Shown: positions 18,313-29,583, numbered from the stretch's first letter. The stretch: 64,000 nt of DNA from CAXXOK01 sp963664595 (GCA_963664595.2 CAXXOK010000011.1:1-64000), one strand, 5' to 3'. Translations and numbers: made by a program. The notes: generated from the sequence alone by a model not told the origin.

Positions 18313-19784
18313 AAAAGCTGAACCTGAAAGGCTTTGTGAAAAAGAACTTTTCTTCTTTGAAATCCAGCTCCGTCAAGATCGGCGGATACAGCGTTTTCGC
18401 GGTCCCTCATCGTGATCGCCATCGCGGTGGCCGTGAACTATTTCGTCAACGCGCTGCCCTCCACCGCAAACCCAGCTGGATATGACGTCCAATCAGCTCT
18501 ATTTCCGTATCGGATCAAACCAAAAAGGTTATCGGCAACCTGACTGACGATGTAACCGTGTACTGGGTGGTCCGCAGCGATCATGAGGACGCCACCCTGA
18601 AAAACCATGCTTGATCTCTACGGTGGTCTGAGCACCCACCTGACAGTGGTGGAAAAGGACCCGGACGTGTATCCCGCCTTTGTGAAGCAGTACACCGACA
18701 CCGTAGAGGACAACAGCCTGATCGTACTGTGCGGCGACCCGCGATACCTACGTGGCCAAGGGGACGATATCTACGAGTATGATTACGCCAATTACTACTA
18801 CAAACGGCACCTACGATGTCAGCTTCGCGGGCGAAAACGCCCTGACCAGCGCGATATCCTATGTAACCAGCGATGATCTGCCCAAGCTCTATCTGCTGGA
18901 AGGCCACGGGGAATCCGCGCTGTCGGATACGTTCTCCACGGCCGTTGAGCAGGAAAACCTCATGATGGACACGCTCTCCCTGCTCACGCTGGAGGCCGTG
19001 CCCGAGGACGCGGACTGCGTGATGATCTACGCGCCCACCAGTGATATTTCCGCCGATGAGAAGGACCGGCTGCTTTCCTATCTGCAGGGCGGCGGCACCC
19101 TGATGCTTATCACCGACCCGCCCAAGGGACGCCGAGCTGCCCCAACCTGTACGCGCTGATGGCCGAGTATGGCACGCAGGCGACCGAGGGCATCGTGCTG
19201 GAGGGCGACTCCAGCCACTACGCGTGGGGCGCGCCGCACTACCTGCTGCCGGATATGGCAAGCCACGCGATTACCGATCCGCTGATCGACGGCAAGTACC
19301 ATGTGCTCCTGCCCGTCGCGCAGGGCCTGACCGTGGCCGACACGCTGCGTGACGGACTGGATGTAACCAAGCTGCTGACGACCTCCTCCACCGCGTTTTC
19401 CAAGCTGGCCGGTTACGCCATGGAAACCTATGATAAGGCCGAGGGCGATATCGAAGGCCCCTTCGCGCTGTGTCTGGCCATTACTGACGCCCTCCTCCTC
19501 CGGTCAGGAAACCAAGATCGTATGGGTTCTCCTCGGCCGCTCTGCTGGACGACAGCGCCAACGCCCAGGTTTCCGGCGGCAATCTGGACCTGTTCATCAA
19601 CGCGCTTGACTGGATGTGCGCACAGGAGAACAGCATTTCCATCCGTGCCAAGAGCCTGGATAACGAGTATCTGACGATCTCCAGCGGCATGGCATCGCTG
19701 CTGTCGGTGATCATCGTAGGCCTCATCCCGCTGGGATATCTGGCCATCGGCATTGTGACGGCCGTAAGGAGGAAGCGCAAATGA
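18309..19784 (+). pseudogene. GldG-like auxiliary protein of the ABC exporter, frameshifted as assembled
   Basis: An N-terminal transmembrane helix (residues about 25-45) is followed by a large external domain and a C-terminal helix (ASLLSVIIVGLIPLGYLAIG) with a KRK end. Segments such as VTVYWVVRSDHEDATLK, LPKLYLLEGHGESALSD and GGTLMLITDPP match the GldG/DUF4350-type 'ABC-type uncharacterised transport' family. One-base changes are inferred near 18405, 18472, 18503, 18603, 18739, 18765 (-1), 18803, 19127, 19142, 19491 and 19532. It overlaps both neighbours by four bases, so the operon is translationally coupled. Confidence 0.75.
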
Positions 19785-21248
19785 AACGCGGAAAGAAATT
19801 GGTTTTTGCTGGCGTCCATTCCTGGCGCTGCTGGTGATTGTGACGGTCGTTGTACAAAATGCCGTAACCAGAAACGAGGCGGAAAAAAACGGAGGAAAAA
19901 TACCCCCGTAAACCTTCCCTCACCGTGGACCCCGGCGCCGTTACCGCCCCTGCAATGGACCTATAACGGCGAAACCGTGTCCCCTGGCTTCGGCGGGCGG
20001 GGTATGGACGGGACGCGGGACGACGCCGCCCTTCCCCCGTAGACCAGAGCTATCCCGCCGCGATGGTGGACGCACTGAAAGAGGTCACAGCCTCCCGCTC
20101 CATTCACCTCCGGCGACGAAAGCGAATACGGGCTGGGACGCGCCCGTTTTACACCATCACCGTCAGCGCCGGTACGGATACGACGCTCACCCTCGGCAGT
20201 GCCAGTGAGATCTCCGGTGAATACTATGCGTCTATCGGCGACGGCAAGGTGTATCTGGTGGATACCGCGCTGGCTGAACCGTTTCGCCTACGGGCTGATG
20301 GACATCCTCCAGAGGGAAAGCATTCCGGAGATGGCCGCGCTGGACGGCATCGATATCGCCACCGCGTCCGGCGACCTGAAAACTGGAATACTGGGAGAAC
20401 AGCGACTACGCCTATACCGACGCGTATCACTGGTTCCTTACGCAGAACGGAAACCTACAGGGCGCTTGGCGACGCGGGCCGATACCCTGGCCGACAGCCT
20501 GAAGGGGCTGAGCTGGATCCGCTGCGAAAACTACAACGCCACCGCCGACGATCTGGCGGCCTACGGACTGGACAAGCCCAGCGCCACCGTCACCTCCCCA
20601 CCTACACCGCGGCGGCCGATACCACAGCCCGACAGCGGCACTGTGGACAGCAACACCCAATCCTCCGATCTAACGACGGCAAACCCTCAGGAGCAGACCT
20701 TTGTGCTGGAAATCGGCGGCTTTACCGACGGCGGCTACTACGCCCGCATTCAGGGTTCCACCATGGTATACCTGATCGATTCCTCGCTGGCGCAGAGCCT
20801 GTTCAACGCCACGTACGACAGCCTGCGGCCCACCGATGTGTGCCTGCTGGACTGGGATACCGTGACCTCCTTCGATGTCACGCTGGACGGCCAGACCTAT
20901 GTCTTTGAGCGCAGCGTAAAAGACGTGACCGGCGCTGACGGCGCCGTGACGCAGGAGAACATCTTCCTGATGAACGGAACCGAAGTGGACAGCGATCTGG
21001 TGAACGCCGTGCTCGATACGATTTACGGCATGGCCTCCACCGGAACGACCGATGAAACCCCCGGCGCCGCGGAGATCGCCTTTACCTTCCACCGCAGCAC
21101 CGACACCTTCACCGACATCAGCCTGACCTTCTACCGCCTGAACAGCGCCACCTGCATCGCAGGCTTCAACGGCGAAACCGGCCTCACCGTCGCCCGCGCC
21201 GATGTGGTATCCCTGACCGAAGCGGTGAACGCGATCCTGCTGCAATAG
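19781..21248 (+). pseudogene. DUF4340-like exported protein of the ABC exporter operon, frameshifted as assembled
   Basis: The corrected product has an N-terminal helix and repeated beta-rich units. These include the phrases YTITVSAGTDTTLTLGSAS, DGKVYLVDTAL, and later FVLEIGGFTDGGYYARIQGS and MVYLIDSSLAQSL, a pattern seen in DUF4340 proteins that accompany GldFG. The 5' 850 bases are the most damaged part of the window: about 20 inserted bases are inferred between 19803 and 20630, five of them between 19981 and 20038. From 20631 to the stop at 21248 the frame is clean. The role is probably surface or periplasm-facing support of the exporter. Confidence 0.7.
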
Positions 21249-21260
21249 GACAACGCCCAA

Positions 21261-21303
21261 ACAGACCGAACCGCCTCCCGTATTGGGAGGCGGTTCGGTC
21301 TGT
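21261..21303 (+). terminator. Upstream copy of the duplicated terminator hairpin (element copy 1)
   Basis: A perfect 19-base stem (21261-21279 with 21285-21303) with loop GTATT follows the ABC operon. It has no T-tract because the element starts at 21300. Bases 21271-21295 recur exactly at 21484-21508 on the far side of the element. Confidence 0.65.
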
Positions 21304-21479
21304 CAAAAAACCTCTTCGGGGCGTTATGGCCGCTCGCTTCATAGCGCCTTGGGCGCTGTTCGCTCGCTTACCCCTTTGTTGTAACGCAAGCCTTTGGGGT
21401 TCCACCCCAATCCCCGGCAAGGGTTTCACCCCTGCACCCTGACCAGGACTTTCAGCCCTGGACCCTTCTATTTTTACAG
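21300..21479 (+). mobile_element. 180-bp terminal-inverted-repeat element, copy 1
   Basis: The element begins CTGTCAAAAAACCTC and ends TTTTTACAG, with imperfect inverted termini. The interior is non-coding and made of short hairpins (GCGCCttgGGCGC, GGGGttccaCCCC, GGGGtttcaCCCC, CCAGGactttcaGCCCTGG). It is nearly identical to copies at 50006-50183 and 57642-57821 (inverted). It lies just after the ABC operon in the same orientation and is bracketed by 25-base direct repeats that are terminator hairpins (21271-21295 and 21484-21508). No transposase is visible in the window, so if mobile it is non-autonomous. Confidence 0.65.
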
Positions 21480-21483
21480 CCTG

Positions 21484-21512
21484 CCGCCTCCCGTATTGGG
21501 AGGCGGTTTTTT
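21484..21512 (+). terminator. Downstream copy of the terminator hairpin, with T-tract
   Basis: The stem CCGCCTCCC/GGGAGGCGG with loop GTATT is followed by TTTTTT. It repeats 21271-21295 and is the functional-looking terminator of the ABC operon. Confidence 0.7.
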
Positions 21513-21552
21513 GGGAAATAAGGCTTGCCGCACCGCCGGCAAGGGTGATTAT

Positions 21553-23368
21553 CTACTGGAAGCTCGCCCCAAGCAGGGTACCGTTTACAGCGTCAAAAAT
21601 AGCATAACATTCATACTCATACATAGCGGCCTTGCTGTCGCGGTAGGTTACATACCACGCGGGGGTGAACACCATACCGTTTGCCCTGTTGGCCGCGCGG
21701 GCAGGCGTATAGGTCAGCGTAAGGCTGAGAATGGACTCCAGCGTGCCGCCAAAGCGTGAGTTTGTTATCGCCTCAGGCAGAGCGGCCATCACCGTTTCGG
21801 GAGTTATCAACGCGCCGGGGATCTCCAATACTTCTCCGCGGATGTAAGCGTCGCGTATCTGCAGGCTTACAATACCGCCCGCCGTTACGTACGCAAACAC
21901 ATCAAACTGCCCGTCGCCTGTCTCCATCCCGTTGTCGTAATGCAGGTAGTACCCCTCGTCCGCCTCGGTTGCCAGCGAATAATCAAGGATTCGGCGGATT
22001 GCAGTACTCGTTTTCCTGTATCATTTGATTCATCTGCCCGCCCATGGTTTGAATGCGCGCCACATCCATATCCAGCGCATAATCGCAGGTATACCCTTCC
22101 ACCTGCAGGGCCGAAAGCAGCGCTTCGAGCTTTGCTTTGGCTTCGTCCAGTGTGATCCCGGCAAGCGCGGTCTTTTGCAGGGTGATACCTGCCCAGCACG
22201 CGCCATTATCCGGCCAGCCGGAGTATACGTCTCCCGCCAAATCAGATGCGGCATGGGCGATGGTTTCCAACGGGATCAGGCTCTCCTTCATTTGCGGGTC
22301 CTTATAATTTGCGTTATAGGCGCCCCGGTACTCCTCGTAAAACAGCGCTTCGGGCGCCCAGCTCAGCTGGGCTTCATCCTTGAAGGTGATCAGGTAGCTG
22401 TCCTCCCTGGCGATGCCGCTTTGGTTGAACAGCTCTGGCCGCAGGTCCATGCCGAAATCCCGCGTGACCGCCGCGTACACAGGCAGGGATCCGGTGTTCG
22501 TGTATGCCTGCGGTACGGTAATCTCCGGCTTGCCTGCCGCGGAAACGTCCGGTTCTGCCGTTGCGGCCGGTTCCGGCTCTGCGTCCGGCTCCTGCCCATA
22601 CATTGGTGTCGGCTCGATTTCCACAGTCCAGGTTTCGCCGTGCCGGGTATTCTCCAGCGCCTGGCCATCGGCGGTCATTTCACACACGGACGCCCACATG
22701 GAAATGGTGTATACATCGCCCTGCGCAACCGCCACAGCGTCCGACGCCTCAAAGGAAAACTGAATACTGCCGTCGCGCTGCGGCATTTGGGTATACCCCA
22801 CACAGGGCAGGTTCAGCAGATCGCCGCCATCCACGCCGATGCGCTCGGGCAGCGTGCGCACGATCAGCAGCCGTCCGCCCTTTTCCCTGACCACATCCGC
22901 GATGGTCGGCGTACCGTCCGGCGCTTGCTCCGGTTTCCCGCCCTCGCCGTAGATATCGTAGCCATACGGTTCATCCGGCAGGTGATCTTCCGCGATGATC
23001 ACCACGTTGCCGCCCTCCTGCGGACGGATGGTGCCAATGCCGTACAGGCCGTTGTTGCGGTACACCACCTCATCCACCGTGAACACGACCCCGTCCATGG
23101 TAAAGGCTTGCCCGACGGTTGCCACATCCCCCTGTTCCAACCAGGTTTGCATATCCTTGCCATAGTACTTTCCAAAGAATTCCGCTACCTGCGACGAGAA
23201 CGCCGCATAGGCAGCCGCCGTCAGCAATACCACAACGGCAATCACAAGTGCCGCCGTATACTTCCGTTTCATGGGTTTTTCCTCCGTTTCCCGCAGAGCG
23301 CAGGCCACGCGGCGGCGGAAGCTTTCGGGCGTAGAACCGTACATCAGCTTGCAATCATCCGGTTTCAT
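21553..23368 (-). CDS. Membrane anti-sigma factor (DUF4179-like), with a frameshift near its 3' end
   Basis: The product starts in a short cytoplasmic segment (MKPDDCKLMYGSTPESFRRRV), then one transmembrane helix (AALVIAVVVLLTAAAYAAF) and a large external domain. The frame closes at 21983 after NQMIQENEYCNPPNP. The neighbouring frame continues AIRRILDYSLATEADEGYYL and then the 124 residues down to 21553, so a one-base insertion near 22008 very probably splits one gene. The start overlaps the sigma gene's stop (ATGA). The topology and position identify it as the partner that holds the sigma factor inactive. Confidence 0.75.
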
Positions 23369-23838
23369 CCGCGCACCTCCTCTACGTCCAGCAGATCCTT
23401 CAGGAGCAGCCGTCCCCGGTGCAGCCGCGATTTAAGCGTCCCCTGCGGCAGTTTGAGCATCCGGGCGGTTTCCTCCACAGAATAGCCTTCCACATAGTAA
23501 AGCACCATCGGCAAACGATACTTTTCGCTCAGAGAAGTGAACCACTGATATACATCAGGCAGCGCATCCGGCGCTGTTTCCCGCTCGGGCAGCGTATCGG
23601 CAGGCACCTCATGCCTGTGGCGGCGCAGCAGCGTGTAGCATTCGTTGATCAGAATCCGAATCACCCATGCCTGTAAGGCACGGTCATCCCGCAGCTTGCC
23701 CTGTTTTCTCCACGCCTTTTCGATGGCTCCCTGTACCGCGTCCTCCCGGTCGCACAGCTGCGGCAGAATCGTGGTGGACACCCGGTACAGCGTGTCCTGC
23801 ATGGTTACGATGCGGTCGGTAAACTCCGCCTGCGTCAT
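23365..23838 (-). CDS. ECF-type RNA polymerase sigma factor
   Basis: A 157-residue sigma factor with region 2 (REDAVQGAIEKAWRKQGKLRDDRALQAWVIRIL) and region 4 with the helix-turn-helix YSVEETARMLKLPQGTLKSRLHRGRLLL. Region 3 is absent, as expected for the ECF group. It is directly coupled to the anti-sigma gene. No copy of the TGTAACGTTT element found for the other sigma factor is seen upstream, so the two probably read different promoters. Confidence 0.9.
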   Translation of the reverse strand: MTQAEFTDRIVTMQDTLYRVSTTILPQLCDREDAVQGAIEKAWRKQGKLRDDRALQAWVIRILINECYTLLRRHRHEVPADTLPERETAPDALPDVYQWFTSLSEKYRLPMVLYYVEGYSVEETARMLKLPQGTLKSRLHRGRLLLKDLLDVEEVRG

Positions 23839-24054
23839 ATCGTTCCTCCGTTTGGTGTGATGGTTGCCGTAAAATCGATCTTACCCTTTATAGATGCCTG
23901 GAGACACGGCAAGGTTGCGTTTGCGGAAAATCTTTGCGGCCATCGTAGCACAAACCGCTGTGCTTTGTCACGGAGGAACAGCACGGCGGCTTTTACAGCT
24001 GCCATGGTTTGTGGTAGAATACGTCCATTACGCGAAATCATCAAAGGAGACCCC

Positions 24055-26209
24055 ATGGATAGTATTGTAAAGATTTTATCAAAAGAGCTGGGCAAGAGCG
24101 AAGCCCATGTACAAAATGTTGTCACCCTGATCGACGAGGGCAACACCATCCCCTTTATCGCACGCTACCGCAAGGAAATGCACGGCACCATGGATGACAC
24201 GGTGCTGCGTGATCTATACGACCGCCTGACCTATCTGCGCAATCTGGAAGCCCGCCGGGACGAGGTGAAAAAGACCATCGCCGCGCAGGACAAGCTGACG
24301 GACGAGCTGGCGAAGGAGATTGACGCCGCCCAGACGCTGGCCGAGGTGGAGGATCTGTACCGCCCCTATAAGCAGAAGCGCCGCACCCGCGCAACCATCG
24401 CCAAGGACAAGGGGCTGGAGCCCCTGGCCACGGCGCTGTTTGCGCAGCTAAAGGATATGCCGGATATCACGGCGCTTGCCGAGGGCTATATCGACCCTGA
24501 AAAGGGCGTGGAAACCGCGGACGATGCGCTTGCGGGCGCATCGGACATCATCGCCGAGATCGTTTCGGACAGCGCGGAGATCCGGCGCAAGCTGCGGGAG
24601 CAGATCATGCGCCACGGCGCGGTGGGCTCCGCCGCCGCCAAGGAAGAAGATTCGGTTTACAGCCTCTACTATCAGTTCAATCAGCCGCTGTCAAAGCTGC
24701 AGGGGCATCAGATCCTCGCCATCAACCGCGGCGAAAAAGAGGGCTTCCTCAAGGTCACGGTGGATATCGACCGGGAGCGCGCGCTGGGGCTGGTGTACAA
24801 CGAGGTGGTGCGGCCCGGCTCGGCCGCGACGGAATTTGTGCGCACCGCGGCAACGGACGGCTACGACCGCCTGCTGTATCCCTCGATGGAGCGGGAGATC
24901 CGCAGCGCGTTTACCGATACCGCGGCGGAGGGCGCGATTCACAACTTTGCCCTCAACCTGAAACCGCTGCTGATGCAGCCGCCGGTGAAGGGCCGCGTGA
25001 CCATGGGGCTGGACCCCGGCTTTCGCAACGGGTGCAAGGTAGCGGTTGTGGATGGCACCGGCAAGGCGCTGGATACCGCCGTGGTGTATCCCACCTTCGG
25101 CGAGCGCCAGAAAAATGAAGCCATTGCCACGCTTGAAAAGCTGATCAAAAAGTACAACGTGGAGCATATCGCCATCGGCAACGGAACGGCCTCCCGCGAA
25201 ACGGAGCAGATGACCTGCGAGCTGATTAAAAACACGCCCGGCGTCAGCTATATGATCGTCAACGAGGCGGGGGCCTCGGTGTATTCCGCCTCCAAGCTTG
25301 CGGCGGAAGAATTTCCACAGTACGACGTCAACCTGCGCTCCGCCGTTTCCATCGCCCGCCGCCTGCAGGACCCGCTGGCCGAGCTGGTGAAGATTGATCC
25401 CAAGGCCATCGGCGTGGGCCAGTATCAGCACGATATGCCGCAGAAGCGGCTGGACGAATCCCTGGCCGGTGTGGTGGAGGACTGCGTCAACGCTGTCGGC
25501 GTGGACCTGAACACCGCCTCGGCGCCGCTGCTGGAGCGGGTTTCCGGCTTGAACGCCACAACCGCCAAAAACACGGTGATCTACCGCGAGGAAAACGGTG
25601 TGTTCACCTCCCGCAAGCAACTGTTAAAGGTGCCCAAGCTGGGCCCGAAAGCCTACGAGCAGTGCGCGGGCTTTCTGCGCGTGCCCGAAAGCAAATCCCT
25701 GCTCGACCATACAGGCGTCCACCCGGAAAGCTACAAGGCCGCCGAAACGCTGCTATCCCTGTGTGGCTTCGATCTGGCAGACGCCTCCGCCGGAAACCTG
25801 TCCGCGCTTCCCTCCCTTGTGAAGCTGTACGGGGAGCAGAAAGCCGCGGATGAATGCGGCGTGGGCGTGCCCACCCTCCGCGACATCATCAAGGAGCTGA
25901 TCAAGCCCGGCCGCGACCCCCGCGACGAGCTGCCCGCCCCCATCCTGCGCACGGACGTGCTGGACATCAAGGACCTGAAACCCGGCATGGTATTAACCGG
26001 CACCGTGCGCAACGTGATTGATTTTGGCGTGTTCGTGGATATCGGCGTCCATCAGGACGGCCTTGTGCACATCTCCGAAATCGCCAACAAGTTCATCCGA
26101 CACCCCTCGGAGGTTGTTGCAGTGGGGGATGTGGTGAAGGTGATTGTTTTGAGTGTGGATGTGCAGAAGAAGCGGATTGGGGTTGTCGATGAAACAGGTG
26201 AAGGGGTAA
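24055..26209 (+). CDS. tex: Tex-family RNA-binding transcription accessory protein
   Basis: Tex proteins contain an N-terminal helical domain, a YqgF-like nuclease fold, helix-hairpin-helix repeats and an S1 domain. Here these appear as IPFIARYRKEMHGTMDD, the YqgF segment MGLDPGFRNGCKVAVVDGTGKALDT, the HhH region VGVDLNTASAPLLERVSGLN and the S1 domain GMVLTGTVRNVIDFGVFVDIGVHQDGLVHISE. ATG 24055 has AAAGGAGA. One extra G in the run 26179-26182 shifts the end; in the other frame it ends RIGLSMKQVKG and stops at 26207-26209, the usual Tex C-terminus. Corrected length is 717 residues. AT-rich foreign-looking DNA begins right after the stop. Confidence 0.92.
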
Positions 26210-26576
26210 AGATCAGCAGTAAATTTATCAATGTCTATAAACCAATTAAGCAAAAAAATAGCAATTTCTTAGAAACTATCATAAGAGCACAAAATTCAAA
26301 TAATTGTATATGTTTATACTAATTGTCATTAGCGTATTTAATCTCAGTTGATAACGAGTTTATTTCCTAAATACTAAGTAGATTATCTATACAAAGTAGA
26401 TATCGTTACTATCAATTTCGATATAGTAATTATATAGAATCATGAACATGATGAATCATAATTCTATATCCTTATGATAAATATACAAATAAGTTTAATC
26501 CAGCACTTCTAATTGACACAATTGTGAACTAGTTATATACTAAGATCACTAAATATGGTAAATAAATGAGGTCAAT
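26210..26576. other. AT-rich intergenic stretch, left part of the island
   Basis: Composition drops abruptly from GC-rich to strongly AT-rich immediately after the tex stop. No gene is supported here. The sequence has many short runs of A and T and the broken open frame of the frameshifted tex ORF ending at 26322. AAATGAGGTC just before 26577 is a weak ribosome-binding site for the next ORF. Confidence 0.6.
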
Positions 26577-26930
26577 ATGAGAAGATTTATAGCTACAGAT
26601 AATGATAAAGTTTTATCTCTTATCTCCAATTTAATCACAATTTTAACTTTTATTGCATCTCTTACTTCAGGCATTATATATATCTTTATTTCAATAGAAT
26701 GGGTACTAATTGCAACAATTGTCCTTTTCATAACATTTATTATACTTCTTTGCAAAAACAAGCATTTTGCAAAGTGGCTTTCTGTACATCTAATGAACTC
26801 AACAGCACCAGATAAAATATACAAGATATCATCCAGAACAGTACTACACGAGTATATGACCAAGTCGACGGTAAAATGTCGTGATGAGATAAATATAAAA
26901 CCTCTGCATAGCCATGATGGTATAGATTGA
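26577..26930 (+). CDS. Small two-helix membrane protein in the AT-rich island
   Basis: The 117-residue product has two hydrophobic helices (about 17-40, ISNLITILTFIASLTSGIIY, and about 42-62, WVLIATIVLFITFIILL) followed by a basic, soluble segment. Its codons are AT-rich, unlike every neighbour, which points to horizontal acquisition. The TGA stop at 26928-26930 is in the same frame as the next ORF, with only one codon between stop and the next ATG, so the two may be one gene broken by a nonsense change. No family is recognised. Confidence 0.5.
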   Translation: MRRFIATDNDKVLSLISNLITILTFIASLTSGIIYIFISIEWVLIATIVLFITFIILLCKNKHFAKWLSVHLMNSTAPDKIYKISSRTVLHEYMTKSTVKCRDEINIKPLHSHDGID

Positions 26931-26933
26931 TAT

Positions 26934-27380
26934 ATGACTCCATGCAAACAAAATTTCCATGTGAATAAACCAATACCGTTAGTCAAAGATCAAACCATTA
27001 ACATAATAGAATCAATTCATGGTTATCAGCGGTTAGAAGTAGTTTTTAACAATAAAGTGTACAATAAGAGTGATTTGTTAATTAAAACAGGATTTAGTTA
27101 TAGCGATAACACAGATCCAAAACAACAACTATCTGGTCGTTTGGTTGTTGGGGTCTTTGATATAACAGAAATTCTTTCATTGAAAGTATATTTCCCAACA
27201 AGCCTCAACCTTCATAGCATACGCAAGCTAGAATACATTCATTTCACAGACGAAGAACATTATCGTTGTATACTAGAAAAGTACCCAGAATACGATACCT
27301 CAAGTTGCAGATATTTCATCAAGTACTCTATCCCAAAGCCAATATATGGTGGTAAATATGTTATTGAGTGGGGTTTGTAA
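26934..27380 (+). CDS. Beta-rich orphan protein in the AT-rich island
   Basis: A 148-residue soluble product in frame with the upstream two-helix ORF. It has alternating hydrophobic residues suggesting beta strands (YQRLEVVFNNKVYNKSDLLI, GRLVVGVFDITEILSLKVYF) and ends KYVIEWGL. It has no ribosome-binding site of its own. Read together with the upstream ORF it would give a two-helix membrane anchor plus a beta-rich domain of about 260 residues. The layout resembles, but does not prove, small membrane effector proteins of defence systems. No known motif is visible. Confidence 0.45.
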   Translation: MTPCKQNFHVNKPIPLVKDQTINIIESIHGYQRLEVVFNNKVYNKSDLLIKTGFSYSDNTDPKQQLSGRLVVGVFDITEILSLKVYFPTSLNLHSIRKLEYIHFTDEEHYRCILEKYPEYDTSSCRYFIKYSIPKPIYGGKYVIEWGL

Positions 27381-27579
27381 TAAATTCACAAAGCACAATA
27401 ATATGTAAAAGCCATTGCAAGTATGAAATACAAAAAATCAAATCCCATCTCCGTCGGCAACAATATGAATATGCTAGTTTCACCTGTAGACATGCCCCAA
27501 GAAGCATATCCCCCTTCCACTAAAGCAGGTAAACCCCCGCCTCCCATCAAATATTACGATTTGAAGGGAGGCATTCAAC

Positions 27580-27975
27580 ATGTCAGATCAATACATCGTA
27601 AAAACGGACAACGAAGGTTTTTCGGACATTACGGAAACAGTCAGGGAATCGCTTGTCAAAAGCGGCGTGCAGGACGGAATCTGTGTTGTGTACTGCCCTC
27701 ATACCACCGCCGGTATCACGATCAACGAGAACGCCGATCCCGATGTTGCGCAGGATATCCTGCTGGGGCTTTCCCGCGCGTTTCCGGACCGTCCGGAGTT
27801 CCGCCACGTCGGGGGCAATTCGACCGCGCATCTGAAAGCAAGCTGCATCGGATCCAGCGTTACGGTCATCATCCGGGGCGGGCAGCTGGTGCTGGGAGAA
27901 TGGCAGGCGATCTACTTCTGCGAGTTCGACGGCCCGCGCAACAGAAAATTTACTGTAAGCATTTTTAAAGGCTGA
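27580..27975 (+). CDS. YjbQ/UPF0047 family protein (secondary thiamine-phosphate synthase type)
   Basis: The 131-residue protein has the family signature: CVVYCPHTTAGITINENADPDV, HLKASCIGSS and GGQLVLGEWQAIYFCEFDGPR. The conserved His-Thr-Thr and Asn-Glu-Asn residues are present. YjbQ proteins have a weak thiamine-phosphate synthase activity that can suppress thiE loss, but their main physiological role is unclear. A GAAGGGAGG site precedes ATG 27580. GC-rich composition resumes here, at the right edge of the AT-rich island. Confidence 0.9.
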   Translation: MSDQYIVKTDNEGFSDITETVRESLVKSGVQDGICVVYCPHTTAGITINENADPDVAQDILLGLSRAFPDRPEFRHVGGNSTAHLKASCIGSSVTVIIRGGQLVLGEWQAIYFCEFDGPRNRKFTVSIFKG

Positions 27976-28031
27976 CACTGCAAATAATGTTGGAAGGCAG
28001 GCTATCCTGCAAAGCAAATTGTTGCCATCTG

Positions 28032-28040
28032 TGGTATAAT
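28032..28040 (+). promoter_or_regulatory. Extended -10 promoter of the helicase leader
   Basis: TGG-TATAAT (TG at 28032-28033, TATAAT at 28035-28040) is an extended -10 box. No good -35 is visible at the standard distance. Transcription would start near 28047, giving a leader of about 220 bases before the helicase. Confidence 0.5.
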
Positions 28041-28068
28041 ACAAATTGTCACCGCCAAAGGCGCTGAC

Positions 28069-28150
28069 TTGGAAGAGGTACGAGGTTCTGATTATTTTAA
28101 GCCGTTCTCAGTGTCTTTCACTTCCAACCCCTTAACGGGGTTGGTTTTTA
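28069..28150 (+). promoter_or_regulatory. Putative attenuator leader upstream of the DEAD-box helicase gene
   Basis: CCAACCCC (28124-28131) pairs with GGGGTTGG (28137-28144) and is followed by TTTTTATT, a complete intrinsic terminator inside the leader. TTGGAAG (28069-28075) is a perfect complement of CTTCCAA (28121-28127), which overlaps the 5' arm of the terminator. The two pairings exclude each other, the layout of a transcription-attenuation switch. The ligand or trigger is unknown; cold or ribosome stalling is plausible for a helicase gene. Confidence 0.5.
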
Positions 28151-28268
28151 TTGGGTGTGGGAGAAAGATAAAGTCCCGCACAACGATAGAGCAGCCATTC
28201 CAAGCCCCCATTATAGTATAATTGATAAGATCGGGCTTACTTGTGATTTTATCCAGAAGGAGTTTCCA

Positions 28269-29528
<1,260 letters not shown>

Positions 29529-29550
29529 TTCCCGCAAGATCAGCAATACA

Positions 29551-29583
29551 CCGCTTCTCTGCACGCAGAGGGGCGGTTTTCCG
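29551..29583 (+). terminator. Terminator of the helicase gene
   Basis: CCGC-TT-CTCTG pairs with CAGAG-GGG-CGG around a short loop, followed by TTTTCC. Confidence 0.6.

Noticed and set aside
16421..21248. True pseudogene operon decaying by mutation
   Set aside because: Almost all changes are one-base lengthenings of short runs and the codons between them are intact, which fits sequence error better than neutral decay.
21261..21512. CRISPR-like arrangement (hairpin repeat, insert, hairpin repeat)
   Set aside because: The bracketing repeats differ at each of the three loci while the insert is the same, the opposite of a CRISPR array; no cas genes are present.
27423..27968. 181-codon open frame starting MKYKKSNPISV
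   Set aside because: Most of it overlaps yjbQ in another frame; it has no ribosome-binding site and its composition changes at the island boundary.
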